From an uncultured Megasphaera sp. (GTDB lineage: Bacteria > Bacillota > Negativicutes > Veillonellales > Megasphaeraceae): a DNA stretch of 31,608 bases. The notes beneath the pieces were generated by a model. It was not told the origin of the DNA, searched no databases, and saw nothing but the letters and a program-made list of their open reading frames with translations. How positions within the stretch are numbered: the stretch's first letter is position 1; every line of letters begins with the position of its first letter. Location of the stretch: positions 1 to 31,608 of the forward strand of contig NZ_UQBH01000029.1 of NCBI RefSeq assembly GCF_900539295.1, written 5' to 3'. The translations under genes were made by a program, and so were the position numbers. Shown one piece after another: positions 15,730 through 22,714 of the stretch.

Positions 15730-16122
15730 ATGATTTCTATTCATAATGTTAAAGAAATACTTATAATCAGCGGGCTTTCAGCTTTCTTTTTATATGCTTT
15801 AAAAACAGAGTTGCAGAAAAACTTTGATAAAAAAATGTTGCGTGTTTATCAATATAGTATTCCCTTTTTTTTAGGAATATTTATAACTTTGATTTCATGG
15901 TTCGGATGTGTGTATTCATTTTACTATGCCGCAAAATATGCCCCCTGGTTGTTGATATCAACTTGCATGGGATATTCGCTTGTGATTTATAGTGATGGTA
16001 TTTTGGCAAAATACCAAAATGATGAAAGAAAATATAAAAAGATAATGAATATGACAAAGAATTCGGCAAAATATCTAATCATTGCTTTATTTGCCCTTAT
16101 TTTGAAGGAGTGGTTTATTTAG
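15730..16122 (+). CDS. Putative membrane immunity protein (module 3)
   Basis: A 130-residue hydrophobic protein with four likely membrane helices (about 9-25, 44-64, 68-88, 112-128). A strongly basic loop (RKYKKIMNMTKNSAKY) precedes the last helix. GTGAGGTAA, formed across the stop of the CdiA fragment, is its ribosome binding site, so expression may be coupled to the toxin. It is AT-rich like the other two immunity genes and shares their topology but little obvious sequence. The immunity role is inferred from position. Confidence 0.7.
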   Translation: MISIHNVKEILIISGLSAFFLYALKTELQKNFDKKMLRVYQYSIPFFLGIFITLISWFGCVYSFYYAAKYAPWLLISTCMGYSLVIYSDGILAKYQNDERKYKKIMNMTKNSAKYLIIALFALILKEWFI

Positions 16123-16193
16123 AAAATGTTTCTTTTCTGTTTTACGATAGTAGGCAGTTTTCTAATTCAGTAATGGTAGTGAGGTTGTACAAT

Positions 16194-16238
16194 GCAAAAG
16201 CATATTATGATAGCAGATACTGTAAGATATGCTTTTGC
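16194..16238 (+). promoter_or_regulatory. 12-bp inverted repeat before the PDZ gene
   Basis: GCAAAAGCATAT (16194-16205) and ATATGCTTTTGC (16227-16238) are perfect complements with a 21-base loop. The repeat lies 16 bases before the AAGGAG of the next gene. It has no T run directly after the stem, so it may be an mRNA structure or an operator rather than a terminator. A short frame running through it (16110-16358) is judged spurious. Confidence 0.5.
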
Positions 16239-16269
16239 TGGTACGGTTTTGTAAAAGGAGAGTTTTTTT

Positions 16270-17595
16270 ATGAGACGCCGGCTTTTTATTCTATGGGGAC
16301 TCTTGGTTTTTATGATGATGCAGTGCTTTTGGGTCATGGGGTACTCTACACGAGATAATCCGCCAGTATTTGGTATAGTACATCAGAATGATTCGAGCAT
16401 TGTGTTTGCCAGGGAACATTTAGATTATAACGAGTATTATTTTGTAGAATTACAGCAGATTCAAAAGAACGGAAATACACAGACGCTGCTCCGTATTTGG
16501 GGTCCTTCTGACTATGATAAGGTGGAAATCCGCTCTCCAAAAGGAAAATCTGTTTTTCTGGTTGAGGATACGAGCATTCCTATTCCTACATCCCAAATCG
16601 GTGAAGATCGATGGTATACGGTCGATTTAAATGAGTGGATACAGTTACCCGATCCAGATTCCTGCCAGATTCGGCTGCATCGTCCGAACGGAAAATATTA
16701 TACAGTAACCGCCAAGCGTCTGTTGGCATGTGCCCGACAACTGACAGGAAACATGCTGCCGCAAGATAAAGCAAAAGAGCCCAAGCCATATGGGCCATTT
16801 TACAGTATATTTTATCCTAATGTTTCGTTAGAACAAGTACGTAATACATTTGCTTATTATTTGAACTGGCCTTCTAAAATAGGGAATAGTAAAATATATC
16901 GCAAAGGAAATTGCCATTATCTAATGAGCACGAAACTGCCGCTGATTGCTTTTTTGCTGGAAGGCCAAAGCGGTCATGGGCTGGCAACTTTTAAAGAGGT
17001 ATCTGGCGGGGTCTGGATGGATATGGATTTTTGGAGCATAGGTAATACCCAGTATGGCTATTACTGTTCAACTCTGGTAGATGACGAAGTAAAAAATATT
17101 GGCATGGAGGCCGCTGCAATGACGTATAGGCACTTAGTGCCATTTGCGGATTATGGAATCGCATTAAACGGAGGATATAACAAAAGTAATCCGACGATTG
17201 ACACAGTGAATTTAACTAAGCATCCAGAGCTAGCAATGGTACAACATGGTGATAAAGTATTATCAATTAATGGTATAGATCTAAAGGCAAGCAAAAACTA
17301 TTCTGTGGAATACATGCTGACGTATGGAAATGCTCCCTTGTCTGTTACATTACAGCGCAAAGATAATCCGCCTTATACTGTGGAAGTTATACCTCAAATG
17401 AATGTCCCTATGCATGCAGATGTTGATGTTACCGCAGAAGTAATGAAAGAAGAAAGACAGCATATAAAAGAAGAAAAATTATGGGAATTTTGGCCGCAAA
17501 TGCCTCTTCCGGAAGTATTTGATCCTATGCAGTCCCCAGACACTCATATGGATTCGCCGCTTACGACACCATTGTTGAAAGGTGCTAGAACATAA
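16270..17595 (+). CDS. Exported PDZ-domain protein of unknown function
   Basis: A 441-residue protein with an N-terminal signal peptide (MRRRLFILWGLLVF..., cleavage likely about residue 24), so it is expected outside the cytoplasmic membrane. Residues about 310-380 form a PDZ-like domain with VQHGDKVLSINGIDL. No protease Ser/His/Asp triad or lipobox is evident. The middle part is rich in Tyr and Trp and matches nothing I know. The last 60 residues are charged and Pro-rich. AAAGGAG stands 10 bases before the ATG. It lies inside the CDI-like island, so a role in display or processing of surface proteins is possible, but this is a guess from context. Confidence 0.75.
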   Translation: MRRRLFILWGLLVFMMMQCFWVMGYSTRDNPPVFGIVHQNDSSIVFAREHLDYNEYYFVELQQIQKNGNTQTLLRIWGPSDYDKVEIRSPKGKSVFLVEDTSIPIPTSQIGEDRWYTVDLNEWIQLPDPDSCQIRLHRPNGKYYTVTAKRLLACARQLTGNMLPQDKAKEPKPYGPFYSIFYPNVSLEQVRNTFAYYLNWPSKIGNSKIYRKGNCHYLMSTKLPLIAFLLEGQSGHGLATFKEVSGGVWMDMDFWSIGNTQYGYYCSTLVDDEVKNIGMEAAAMTYRHLVPFADYGIALNGGYNKSNPTIDTVNLTKHPELAMVQHGDKVLSINGIDLKASKNYSVEYMLTYGNAPLSVTLQRKDNPPYTVEVIPQMNVPMHADVDVTAEVMKEERQHIKEEKLWEFWPQMPLPEVFDPMQSPDTHMDSPLTTPLLKGART

Positions 17596-17880
17596 GCGGA
17601 AACTGAATCCGTTGGGGGATCTTTAACCCGAAAGATTTGGAAGGACGGTAAAAATCTACTAGCGACATTTTTGAAAAAACTTAAAGTGGTGGGTCATCTG
17701 CAAATCTGTATTTTGCTATCGCCGATGAAAAAATCGAGAAAAGCTTTATCAGAAAAATGCCGTTGATTGAATGGCAAAAGCATGCTGATGGATCGTAAAG
17801 AATACCGGGGCGTGATACTCAAATGATACTATTTTTTTTGAAAACTGCTAAAATGAGGCTGATTTTGAAAAACTGATGCC

Positions 17881-17914
17881 ATAAGAATGGCTTAGTGAAG
17901 CCATTCTTATTTTT
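17881..17914 (+). terminator. Terminator closing the island
   Basis: ATAAGAATGGCTT (17881-17893), loop AGTG, AAGCCATTCTTAT (17898-17910) and a T run to 17914: a perfect 13-bp stem. Confidence 0.9.
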
Positions 17915-17933
17915 ACGAAATGCCGATGGAGTA

Positions 17934-17996
17934 GAACTCAAATAATTTCACTTTTGAAATTACGATCCCTGCAACCTCTGGTTGCAGGGATTTTTT
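17934..17996 (+). repeat. rplL: Right copy of the rplL 3' end plus terminator
   Basis: Reads GTA-GAA-CTC-AAA-TAA (V-E-L-K-stop, as in rplL), a 12-base spacer, then AATTACG and the hairpin ATCCCTGCAACC / GGTTGCAGGGAT (17965-17991) with six T's. It matches 9832-9890 except for the spacer and one loop base. The codons just before (GCC GAT GGA) also resemble the rplL end. It is a working terminator in its own right. Confidence 0.85.
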
Positions 17997-18264
17997 CATT
18001 TGTCGGAAGGGCAGTTATGAACTTCCTCAGAATGCTGGGCTGAAATAATTTATTTTCTAAAGAAGGGCGATTTTTCTTCTTTGAGGAATGCACTATTAGA
18101 AATACATAATACATATTTCCAGCAATTTGTGATAGGTATTAGACATGAATGTTCATGAATGATAGACTGATTTTAAGTGGTGATATGATCGCCATGACGG
18201 ATATGAAAAATCTATCATTGACCAATCAAGTATCCTATTAGATATAATAGAGGAGGAAGATATA

Positions 18265-18744
18265 ATGAATAAAGCATTAGTCGCATATTTCAGCGCCAGC
18301 GGCGTGACGGCAAAGGTTGCCGAAAAACTTTCTGAAGCGATTGGCGCCGATCTTTTTGAAATTAAGCCGGAAGTGCCGTATAGCTCGGCGGACCTTAATT
18401 GTCAGAATTCGGAAAGCCGCAGTTCCGTAGAATCAAAGGATCCCGACAGCCGTCCGGCTATTGCCGAAAGGGTCGATAATATGGATCAGTATGACCTGGT
18501 CTTTGTAGGCTTTCCCGTTTGGTGGTATCGGGAACCGTCCATTATCGATACTTTTATGGAAAGCTATGATTTTAGCGGTAAGAAGGTCGTTCCTTTCGCT
18601 ACGTCCGGTATGAGCCCTATTGGCGACTCCGGCAAGAACATGCAGGCCTTGGCACCGGGCGCAGACGTCGCGGCGGGAAAACGGTTCCCGAGTAACGTAT
18701 CTGCCGATGAACTGAAGGAATGGGCTGCAAAAAACAGTCAGTAA
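18265..18744 (+). CDS. Flavodoxin
   Basis: FMN-binding protein of 159 residues. The phosphate loop is AYFSASGVTAKVAE (residues 7-20). VFVGFPVWWYREP forms a flavin-contacting loop and FATSGMSPIGDSG a later loop, the layout of the short 'flavodoxin_4' group common in anaerobes. It may act as an oxidoreductase rather than as the long-chain electron carrier. AGGAGGAAG precedes the ATG. The next gene, also a flavin protein, starts 44 bases on and ends in a shared terminator, so the two likely form an operon. Confidence 0.92.
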   Translation: MNKALVAYFSASGVTAKVAEKLSEAIGADLFEIKPEVPYSSADLNCQNSESRSSVESKDPDSRPAIAERVDNMDQYDLVFVGFPVWWYREPSIIDTFMESYDFSGKKVVPFATSGMSPIGDSGKNMQALAPGADVAAGKRFPSNVSADELKEWAAKNSQ

Positions 18745-18788
18745 CTAGACTTTGTACTTCTTTTTATCCATGAAAGGAGAAGAGTCCG

Positions 18789-19346
18789 ATGAAAACTTTG
18801 ATTATTTCCGGTCATCCTGATCTCTCGACGTCCGTTGCCAATAAGGCGATTTTGGACGAGCTTGAAAAGGCTTTTCCGGATGCTGAAATTCGCAAGCTGG
18901 ATCAGCTCTACCCGACGGCGAATATCGATGTCGAAGATGAACAAAAGGCTTTATTGGAAGCCGATCTCATCGTCTGGCAGTTCCCCTTCTGGTGGTATTC
19001 CCTGCCCTGGCTCATGAAGAAGTGGCTCGACGAAGTATTCCTTCATGGCTTTGCCCATGGTTCTACGGGAAAACTTGGCGGGAAAAAGCTGCTCGTCTCA
19101 TTCACGACCGGCGCACCGGCAGAAGCTTATACCGGCGGCGAAGGATCTATTGGTGATATTAACAAAATGCTTGAAATGTTCCCGGCAACGGCAATCCTTT
19201 GTGGTCTCGATTACCAGGGGGCACTCTACATCCATGGTGTCGGTTATACCACTCGCGATGATGAACAGGCCATTGAAGGGCAGCGACAGGCCGCTCGGGA
19301 ATATACAGCAAAGCTCATTGCCCGCATTCAGGACATTACAGCTTAG
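18789..19346 (+). CDS. NAD(P)H-dependent FMN/FAD oxidoreductase (flavodoxin_2, KefF/MdaB-like)
   Basis: A 185-residue flavoprotein expected to reduce quinones with NAD(P)H. It starts MKTLIISGHPDLSTSVANK, the S-G-H-P-x-x-x-S phosphate loop of the family. ADLIVWQFPFWWYSLPWLMKKWLDEVF, cited here as family core at about residues 57-83, includes the P-F-W-W-Y flavin loop. LVSFTTGAPAEAY is the later loop, and the helical end carries no extra domain. AAAGGAG precedes the ATG. It is co-transcribed with the flavodoxin upstream. No KefC-type channel is present nearby, so a quinone-detoxifying role is more likely than KefF function. Confidence 0.92.
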   Translation: MKTLIISGHPDLSTSVANKAILDELEKAFPDAEIRKLDQLYPTANIDVEDEQKALLEADLIVWQFPFWWYSLPWLMKKWLDEVFLHGFAHGSTGKLGGKKLLVSFTTGAPAEAYTGGEGSIGDINKMLEMFPATAILCGLDYQGALYIHGVGYTTRDDEQAIEGQRQAAREYTAKLIARIQDITA

Positions 19347-19397
19347 TCTTTTATGATAATCGAGCACGTTGCAGTCCTGTTTCTCTAAAAAGAGGAA

Positions 19398-19437
19398 AAG
19401 AAGTGTCTCACACCGGTGTGAGGCGCTTCTTTTTTTG
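19398..19437 (+). terminator. Terminator of the two-flavoprotein operon
   Basis: A long stem centred on CTCACACC / GGTGTGAG (19407-19422) and extended by GAAG / CTTC arms with G-T pairs, followed by eight T's. Confidence 0.9.
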
Positions 19438-19547
19438 GGGAAGAAGGGCGGCGTTTATGCTTGTTGTCTTGACTTAGAGCGGCCATTCAATGATAAAATA
19501 GGGACATATAGGGATTGTTTGTCATCATTGGACGAAGGAGTGTTTCT

Positions 19548-20519
19548 ATGTTAAACAAGAAGGTACTGAAGATTTCAGCGATCGGCGCCTGCCTGATTGC
19601 CATGAACTTGACGGCTTCAGCTGAAGGGCTTTACTTGCCGCAACATGGCCTGATCTTGGATCGACAGGCTCAGCAGCAATATATTGAAAGGGCTGCAGGC
19701 GACCTCTTTACCGGCCGCAATCAGAAGCCCTTCGTCCTGCCTGATGGCTGGCAGCGGCAGGATGTGACCGTCAGCGGTATCGTTGTCGAAAAGTATACGA
19801 ATGAGAAATCTTCTTCCGATAAGGTGCTCTTACAGCTCCACGGCGGCGGTTATGTTCTCGGCATGAGTGACGGCCATCGCATCATGGCTTTGAAGCAGGC
19901 GGCCTTGATGGATGCCAAAGAAGCTTACTGCGTCAATTACAGGCTGGCACCTGACCATGTCTATCCGGCGGCTCTTGACGATGCCGTCGCGGCTTACGAC
20001 TATCTGCTGAACCGCGGCGTCAAGGCAGAAAACATCGTATTGGTCGGTGATTCGGCTGGCGGTAATCTGGCCGTTGCCCTTACCCTTTTTTTGCGGGACC
20101 ATCAAAAAGCACTGCCCCGTCTCTTAGTCCTCCAGTCGCCATGGACGGATTTCAGTACAGACTTGGCTTCGCGGACCTATAACGACCGTAAAGATAAGAT
20201 TTTAGGCCGTGGAACGCCGCTCAATAAGGCTGTCAATCAGCCGGCCTATGCCGGGACGCTTTCTCAGACCGATCCGCGATTGTCGCTGATTCATGCCGAT
20301 TTAAAGGGATTGCCGCCGATGCTCATTCAGACCGGCGGCCATGAAATATTCCTGACGGAAAATCAGAAATTTATGGAAAAAGCCGTCGACGACGGCGTTG
20401 AAGTCACGATGACTGTCTATCCCGATATGCCTCATGACTTTGCCCTCTGCCTGCCGGACCTCGACGCTTCCGTTGCGTCATTACAAGAAATAGGAACTTT
20501 TGCACGGAGCCATTTTTAA
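19548..20519 (+). CDS. Secreted alpha/beta-hydrolase esterase (HSL family)
   Basis: A 323-residue protein with a signal peptide: basic start, hydrophobic core, likely cleavage after TASA near residue 25. It has the hormone-sensitive-lipase fold signature HGGG (98-101) for the oxyanion hole, nucleophile Ser169 in GDSAGG, an acidic residue region GGHEIFL near 267, and His296 in PHDF. It should hydrolyse short acyl esters or acetylated substrates in the cell envelope; the substrate is unknown. The start is ATG 19548 with GAAGGAGTG upstream; an earlier in-frame start at 19515 would spoil the signal peptide. A terminator follows. Confidence 0.92.
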   Translation: MLNKKVLKISAIGACLIAMNLTASAEGLYLPQHGLILDRQAQQQYIERAAGDLFTGRNQKPFVLPDGWQRQDVTVSGIVVEKYTNEKSSSDKVLLQLHGGGYVLGMSDGHRIMALKQAALMDAKEAYCVNYRLAPDHVYPAALDDAVAAYDYLLNRGVKAENIVLVGDSAGGNLAVALTLFLRDHQKALPRLLVLQSPWTDFSTDLASRTYNDRKDKILGRGTPLNKAVNQPAYAGTLSQTDPRLSLIHADLKGLPPMLIQTGGHEIFLTENQKFMEKAVDDGVEVTMTVYPDMPHDFALCLPDLDASVASLQEIGTFARSHF

Positions 20520-20525
20520 TACGAC

Positions 20526-20552
20526 AAAAGCCCATCTCGCGATGGGCTTTTT
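20526..20552. terminator. Bidirectional terminator between esterase and bioY
   Basis: AAAAGCCCATC (20526-20536), loop TCGC, GATGGGCTTTT (20541-20551). A's on one side and T's on the other serve both convergent genes. Confidence 0.9.
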
Positions 20553-20564
20553 GCTTTAAAAGGC

Positions 20565-21125
20565 TTAATTTTTGGGTACTGCATTTTTTATGGCCGTAAT
20601 ATCGAGGAGCGGTCTTGCCAAGGCAGCTGCTAAGATGCTTTTTACGATGTCTAAGGGGATGAAGGGCAGAACGCCGCTGGTAATGACGGCACTCCAAGGC
20701 ATTTCAGTTACACCGTGGAGCTGAAGGACGCCTCCGAGGTAGATGACGGGAATGCCGATGACGATGGCGACCAGGGAATAGCGTTTGAAATTATAGGTAT
20801 GTCCCTTTAAGAGTGACATGAGGTAGACGGCAGCGACGTAGGCCCAGATATAGCCGCCTGTAGGGCCGAACATCTTGCCCGGTCCGGAGGTCCCGCCAGT
20901 GAATACGGGGACGCCGATGAGGCCGATGCCGATATAGGCCAGCATGGTGATGGCGGCATCTTTTGGCGGCAAGAGGAAGGCTACTAAGTTTACGATCAGG
21001 GTCTGCAGGGCCAGGGGCGACTGGGAAAAGGGCAGGGGAATGATCAGATAGGCGGAAATACAGTTCATTGCAATCAACAGGGCGATGTGCGTCAGGCGCA
21101 TCGTCTTTTCACGTGACTCAGACAT
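20565..21125 (-). CDS. bioY: Biotin ECF transporter substrate-binding subunit BioY
   Basis: Membrane S-component that captures biotin; 186 residues with about six hydrophobic helices. Family marks are LPFSQSPLALQTL, the GVPVFTGGTSGPGKMFGPTGGYI loop region (about residues 71-93) and the C-terminal PFIPLDIVKSILAAALA. AAGGAGTG lies well before the ATG at 21125. No bioM/bioN (energising) genes lie nearby, so it probably uses a shared ECF module encoded elsewhere. It is transcribed alone from the promoter at 21175-21203. Confidence 0.95.
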   Translation of the reverse strand: MSESREKTMRLTHIALLIAMNCISAYLIIPLPFSQSPLALQTLIVNLVAFLLPPKDAAITMLAYIGIGLIGVPVFTGGTSGPGKMFGPTGGYIWAYVAAVYLMSLLKGHTYNFKRYSLVAIVIGIPVIYLGGVLQLHGVTEMPWSAVITSGVLPFIPLDIVKSILAAALARPLLDITAIKNAVPKN

Positions 21126-21162
21126 GACAAAAGCACTCCTTACTATAAAATACAGGACTCGT

Positions 21163-21203
21163 TACACAAAGTGTATTATAGCAAACAGTGCCTTTAAGGT
21201 CAA
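21163..21203 (-). promoter_or_regulatory. bioY promoter with overlapping palindrome
   Basis: On the minus strand, TTGACC (21198-21203), a 17-base spacer and TATAAT (21175-21180). The perfect palindrome TACAC-AAA-GTGTA (21163-21175) overlaps the start-site region, the right place for a repressor. It does not match the long BirA box or the BioR site as I know them. Confidence 0.7.
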
Positions 21204-21224
21204 CTTATGTAATTGAATATCGGT

Positions 21225-22064
21225 TTACAATTCGCTTTTCAGCAACTTGCCTAAGCAGGGTTCGACTTGGACGCCTTCACGAGGGTCACTGCCGGACTTG
21301 TAGGTGTATTCGATGGCGTAGCTTAGGAAATCAGCGGCCTTTTTGATGGCTGCATGGAGCATCGTGCCCTGAAGCAGGGAGCCCGTAAGGACGCTGGTAA
21401 AGAGGTCGCCGGTCCCGCAGGTCGTGAAGGGAAGGCTATAGACGGGGTATTCGTCAAAGGAGGCTGTCGTCGTATCATAGCTGACGATTTTGCTGGTATC
21501 ATGGTCTGAGGCGACGCTGGTAATGACGATTTTCTTCGGCCCCATATCGGACAAGGTCTTGCACAGGTCAAGCATTTCCGCTGTCGTCGGTTTGGCATCG
21601 CTGTAGGGAATATCGGCTAAGAGGCAGGCTTCGGTATAATTGGGGGTAATTACCGTAGCCTTGCCGATGAGTTTGCGCATTTCCGGAACGATAGCCGGCG
21701 TGAATACCGGATAGAGATTGCCGTTATCGCCCATGGCCGGATCGACGACGATGAGGCTGCCTTCTTTCGCGAAGCGGGAAATGGCATCGGAAACGACTTC
21801 TATTTGACCGGCATCGGCAAGGAAACCGCTGTAAATCGCATCGTATTCATAGCCTAATTTCTGCCATTTATCCATAAATTCTGTCATATGGGGCGTGAAA
21901 TCAGAAAAGGTAAAGTCGCCATAGGTCAGGTTATTGCTGAAAATGGCTGTCGGGAATGGGCAGACTTGGAAGCCCATGGCCGAGATGACCGGAATCGCTG
22001 CCGTGAGCGAGCAGCGGCCAAAGGAACATAAATCGTGAATCGCAAGGACGCGTTTGGTAGTCAT
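21225..22064 (-). CDS. pdxY: Pyridoxal/pyridoxamine kinase
   Basis: Cytosolic ribokinase-fold enzyme that phosphorylates B6 vitamers to make pyridoxal phosphate. The 279 residues begin VLAIHDLCSFGRCSLTAAIPVIS, the PdxY/PdxK N-terminal strand and anion region. VVDPAMGDNGNLY and TPNYTEACLL occur mid-protein. TTCGTGDLFTSVLTG carries the G-T-G-D catalytic Asp near residue 217. AGGAGG lies 7 bases before the ATG. It has its own promoter. The neighbouring operon encodes a PLP enzyme, but the genes are divergent. Vitamer preference cannot be read, so the symbol pdxY is tentative. Confidence 0.9.
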   Translation of the reverse strand: MTTKRVLAIHDLCSFGRCSLTAAIPVISAMGFQVCPFPTAIFSNNLTYGDFTFSDFTPHMTEFMDKWQKLGYEYDAIYSGFLADAGQIEVVSDAISRFAKEGSLIVVDPAMGDNGNLYPVFTPAIVPEMRKLIGKATVITPNYTEACLLADIPYSDAKPTTAEMLDLCKTLSDMGPKKIVITSVASDHDTSKIVSYDTTTASFDEYPVYSLPFTTCGTGDLFTSVLTGSLLQGTMLHAAIKKAADFLSYAIEYTYKSGSDPREGVQVEPCLGKLLKSEL

Positions 22065-22096
22065 AAAAAGACCTCCTCAAAGTAAACTGTACTATA

Positions 22097-22125
22097 ATTT
22101 TAACCTATATATAACATGGTGTAAA
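22097..22125 (-). promoter_or_regulatory. Promoter of the pyridoxal kinase gene
   Basis: On the minus strand, TTTACA (22120-22125), a 17-base spacer, then TAAAAT (22097-22102), 33 bases before the start codon. Confidence 0.65.
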
Positions 22126-22185
22126 TAAGACAGATAAAAGGGATTCTGTCCTGTATGGATTTTGCTGTCAGCCCATTTACCCATA

Positions 22186-22194
22186 TGATATAAT
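22186..22194 (+). promoter_or_regulatory. Extended -10 promoter of the NUDIX-decarboxylase-tmk run
   Basis: TG-A-TATAAT, about 58 bases upstream of the NUDIX start. The -35 is poor (TGTCAG at the 17-base distance; TTGCTG lies 21 bases away), consistent with an extended -10 promoter. Confidence 0.6.
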
Positions 22195-22251
22195 TAAAGT
22201 TAATCTAAAAATTCCAAACTGTAGGCGAAGTAACGATAAGGAGTTGATATT

Positions 22252-22707
22252 ATGGCTCAGGAAAGGAACGTATTGATGGGACTCAGCGTCAAAGCGATGG
22301 TCTTTCATGACGGCAAACTACTGCTGCTGCAGAAAAATGATACAGAAGGCCTGCATCACTGGGAATTTCCCGGAGGCGGACTGCTCTTTCATGAAGATTT
22401 TGAAGTCGGCCTTCGTCGGGAAGTGGGTGAGGAAACGGGACTTTCCATTACCCTGGAAGCACCGGCCGGTATTTGGAGCTATCAGAAGGCCGACGGCCAA
22501 TTTTTGAACGGTGTTATTTTCACGGCTATGGCTGATTCTGATTGCGTTACCGTGTCGGATGAACATCGGGACTATCGCTGGGTGAAGCCGGAAGAATTGT
22601 CTGATTACCGGCTACAAGAATCGCTGCAGCGCTCATTGAAACAGATGAAACAATTTTCTTATGAAAAGAGTCACGCCTTGCTGCGAGACTTTTTAAACCA
22701 TATATGA
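22252..22707 (+). CDS. NUDIX hydrolase
   Basis: A 151-residue pyrophosphohydrolase acting on a nucleoside diphosphate linked to another group. The Nudix box is complete: G42-x5-E48-x7-R56-E57-V-x-E60-E61-x-G63-L, so Mg2+ binding and catalysis should be intact. WEFPGGG before the box is typical of the MutT/house-cleaning group; the exact substrate cannot be assigned. AAGGAG precedes the ATG. It is the first gene of the run, and the next gene starts 7 bases after its stop, with the stop region (TGAGG) serving as binding site. Confidence 0.93.
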   Translation: MAQERNVLMGLSVKAMVFHDGKLLLLQKNDTEGLHHWEFPGGGLLFHEDFEVGLRREVGEETGLSITLEAPAGIWSYQKADGQFLNGVIFTAMADSDCVTVSDEHRDYRWVKPEELSDYRLQESLQRSLKQMKQFSYEKSHALLRDFLNHI

Positions 22708-22714
22708 GGTATTT

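Larger units (their letters stand above)
17596..18264. other. Non-coding stretch: decayed tail, terminator, repeat copy, flavodoxin leader
   Basis: After the PDZ stop the same frame stays open for 56 more codons (17596-17763) before TGA, possibly a former extension or chance. There is no ribosome binding site and no recognisable protein. A terminator (17881-17914) and the right copy of the rplL-end repeat (17934-17996) follow. 17997-18264 is an AT-rich leader with a small inverted repeat CATGAA-TG-TTCATG (18144-18157) that could be an operator. A TATAAT at 18243 sits too close to the flavodoxin ribosome binding site to be its -10. Confidence 0.55.

Noticed and set aside
16110..16358. An 82-codon + strand frame before the PDZ gene
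   Set aside because: It overlaps the inverted repeat and the clear start of the PDZ protein, lacks a binding site and resembles no protein.
18218..18248. TTGACC...TATAAT as the flavodoxin promoter
   Set aside because: The spacer is 19 bases, and transcription would begin inside or after the AGGAGG, leaving no ribosome binding site on the mRNA.
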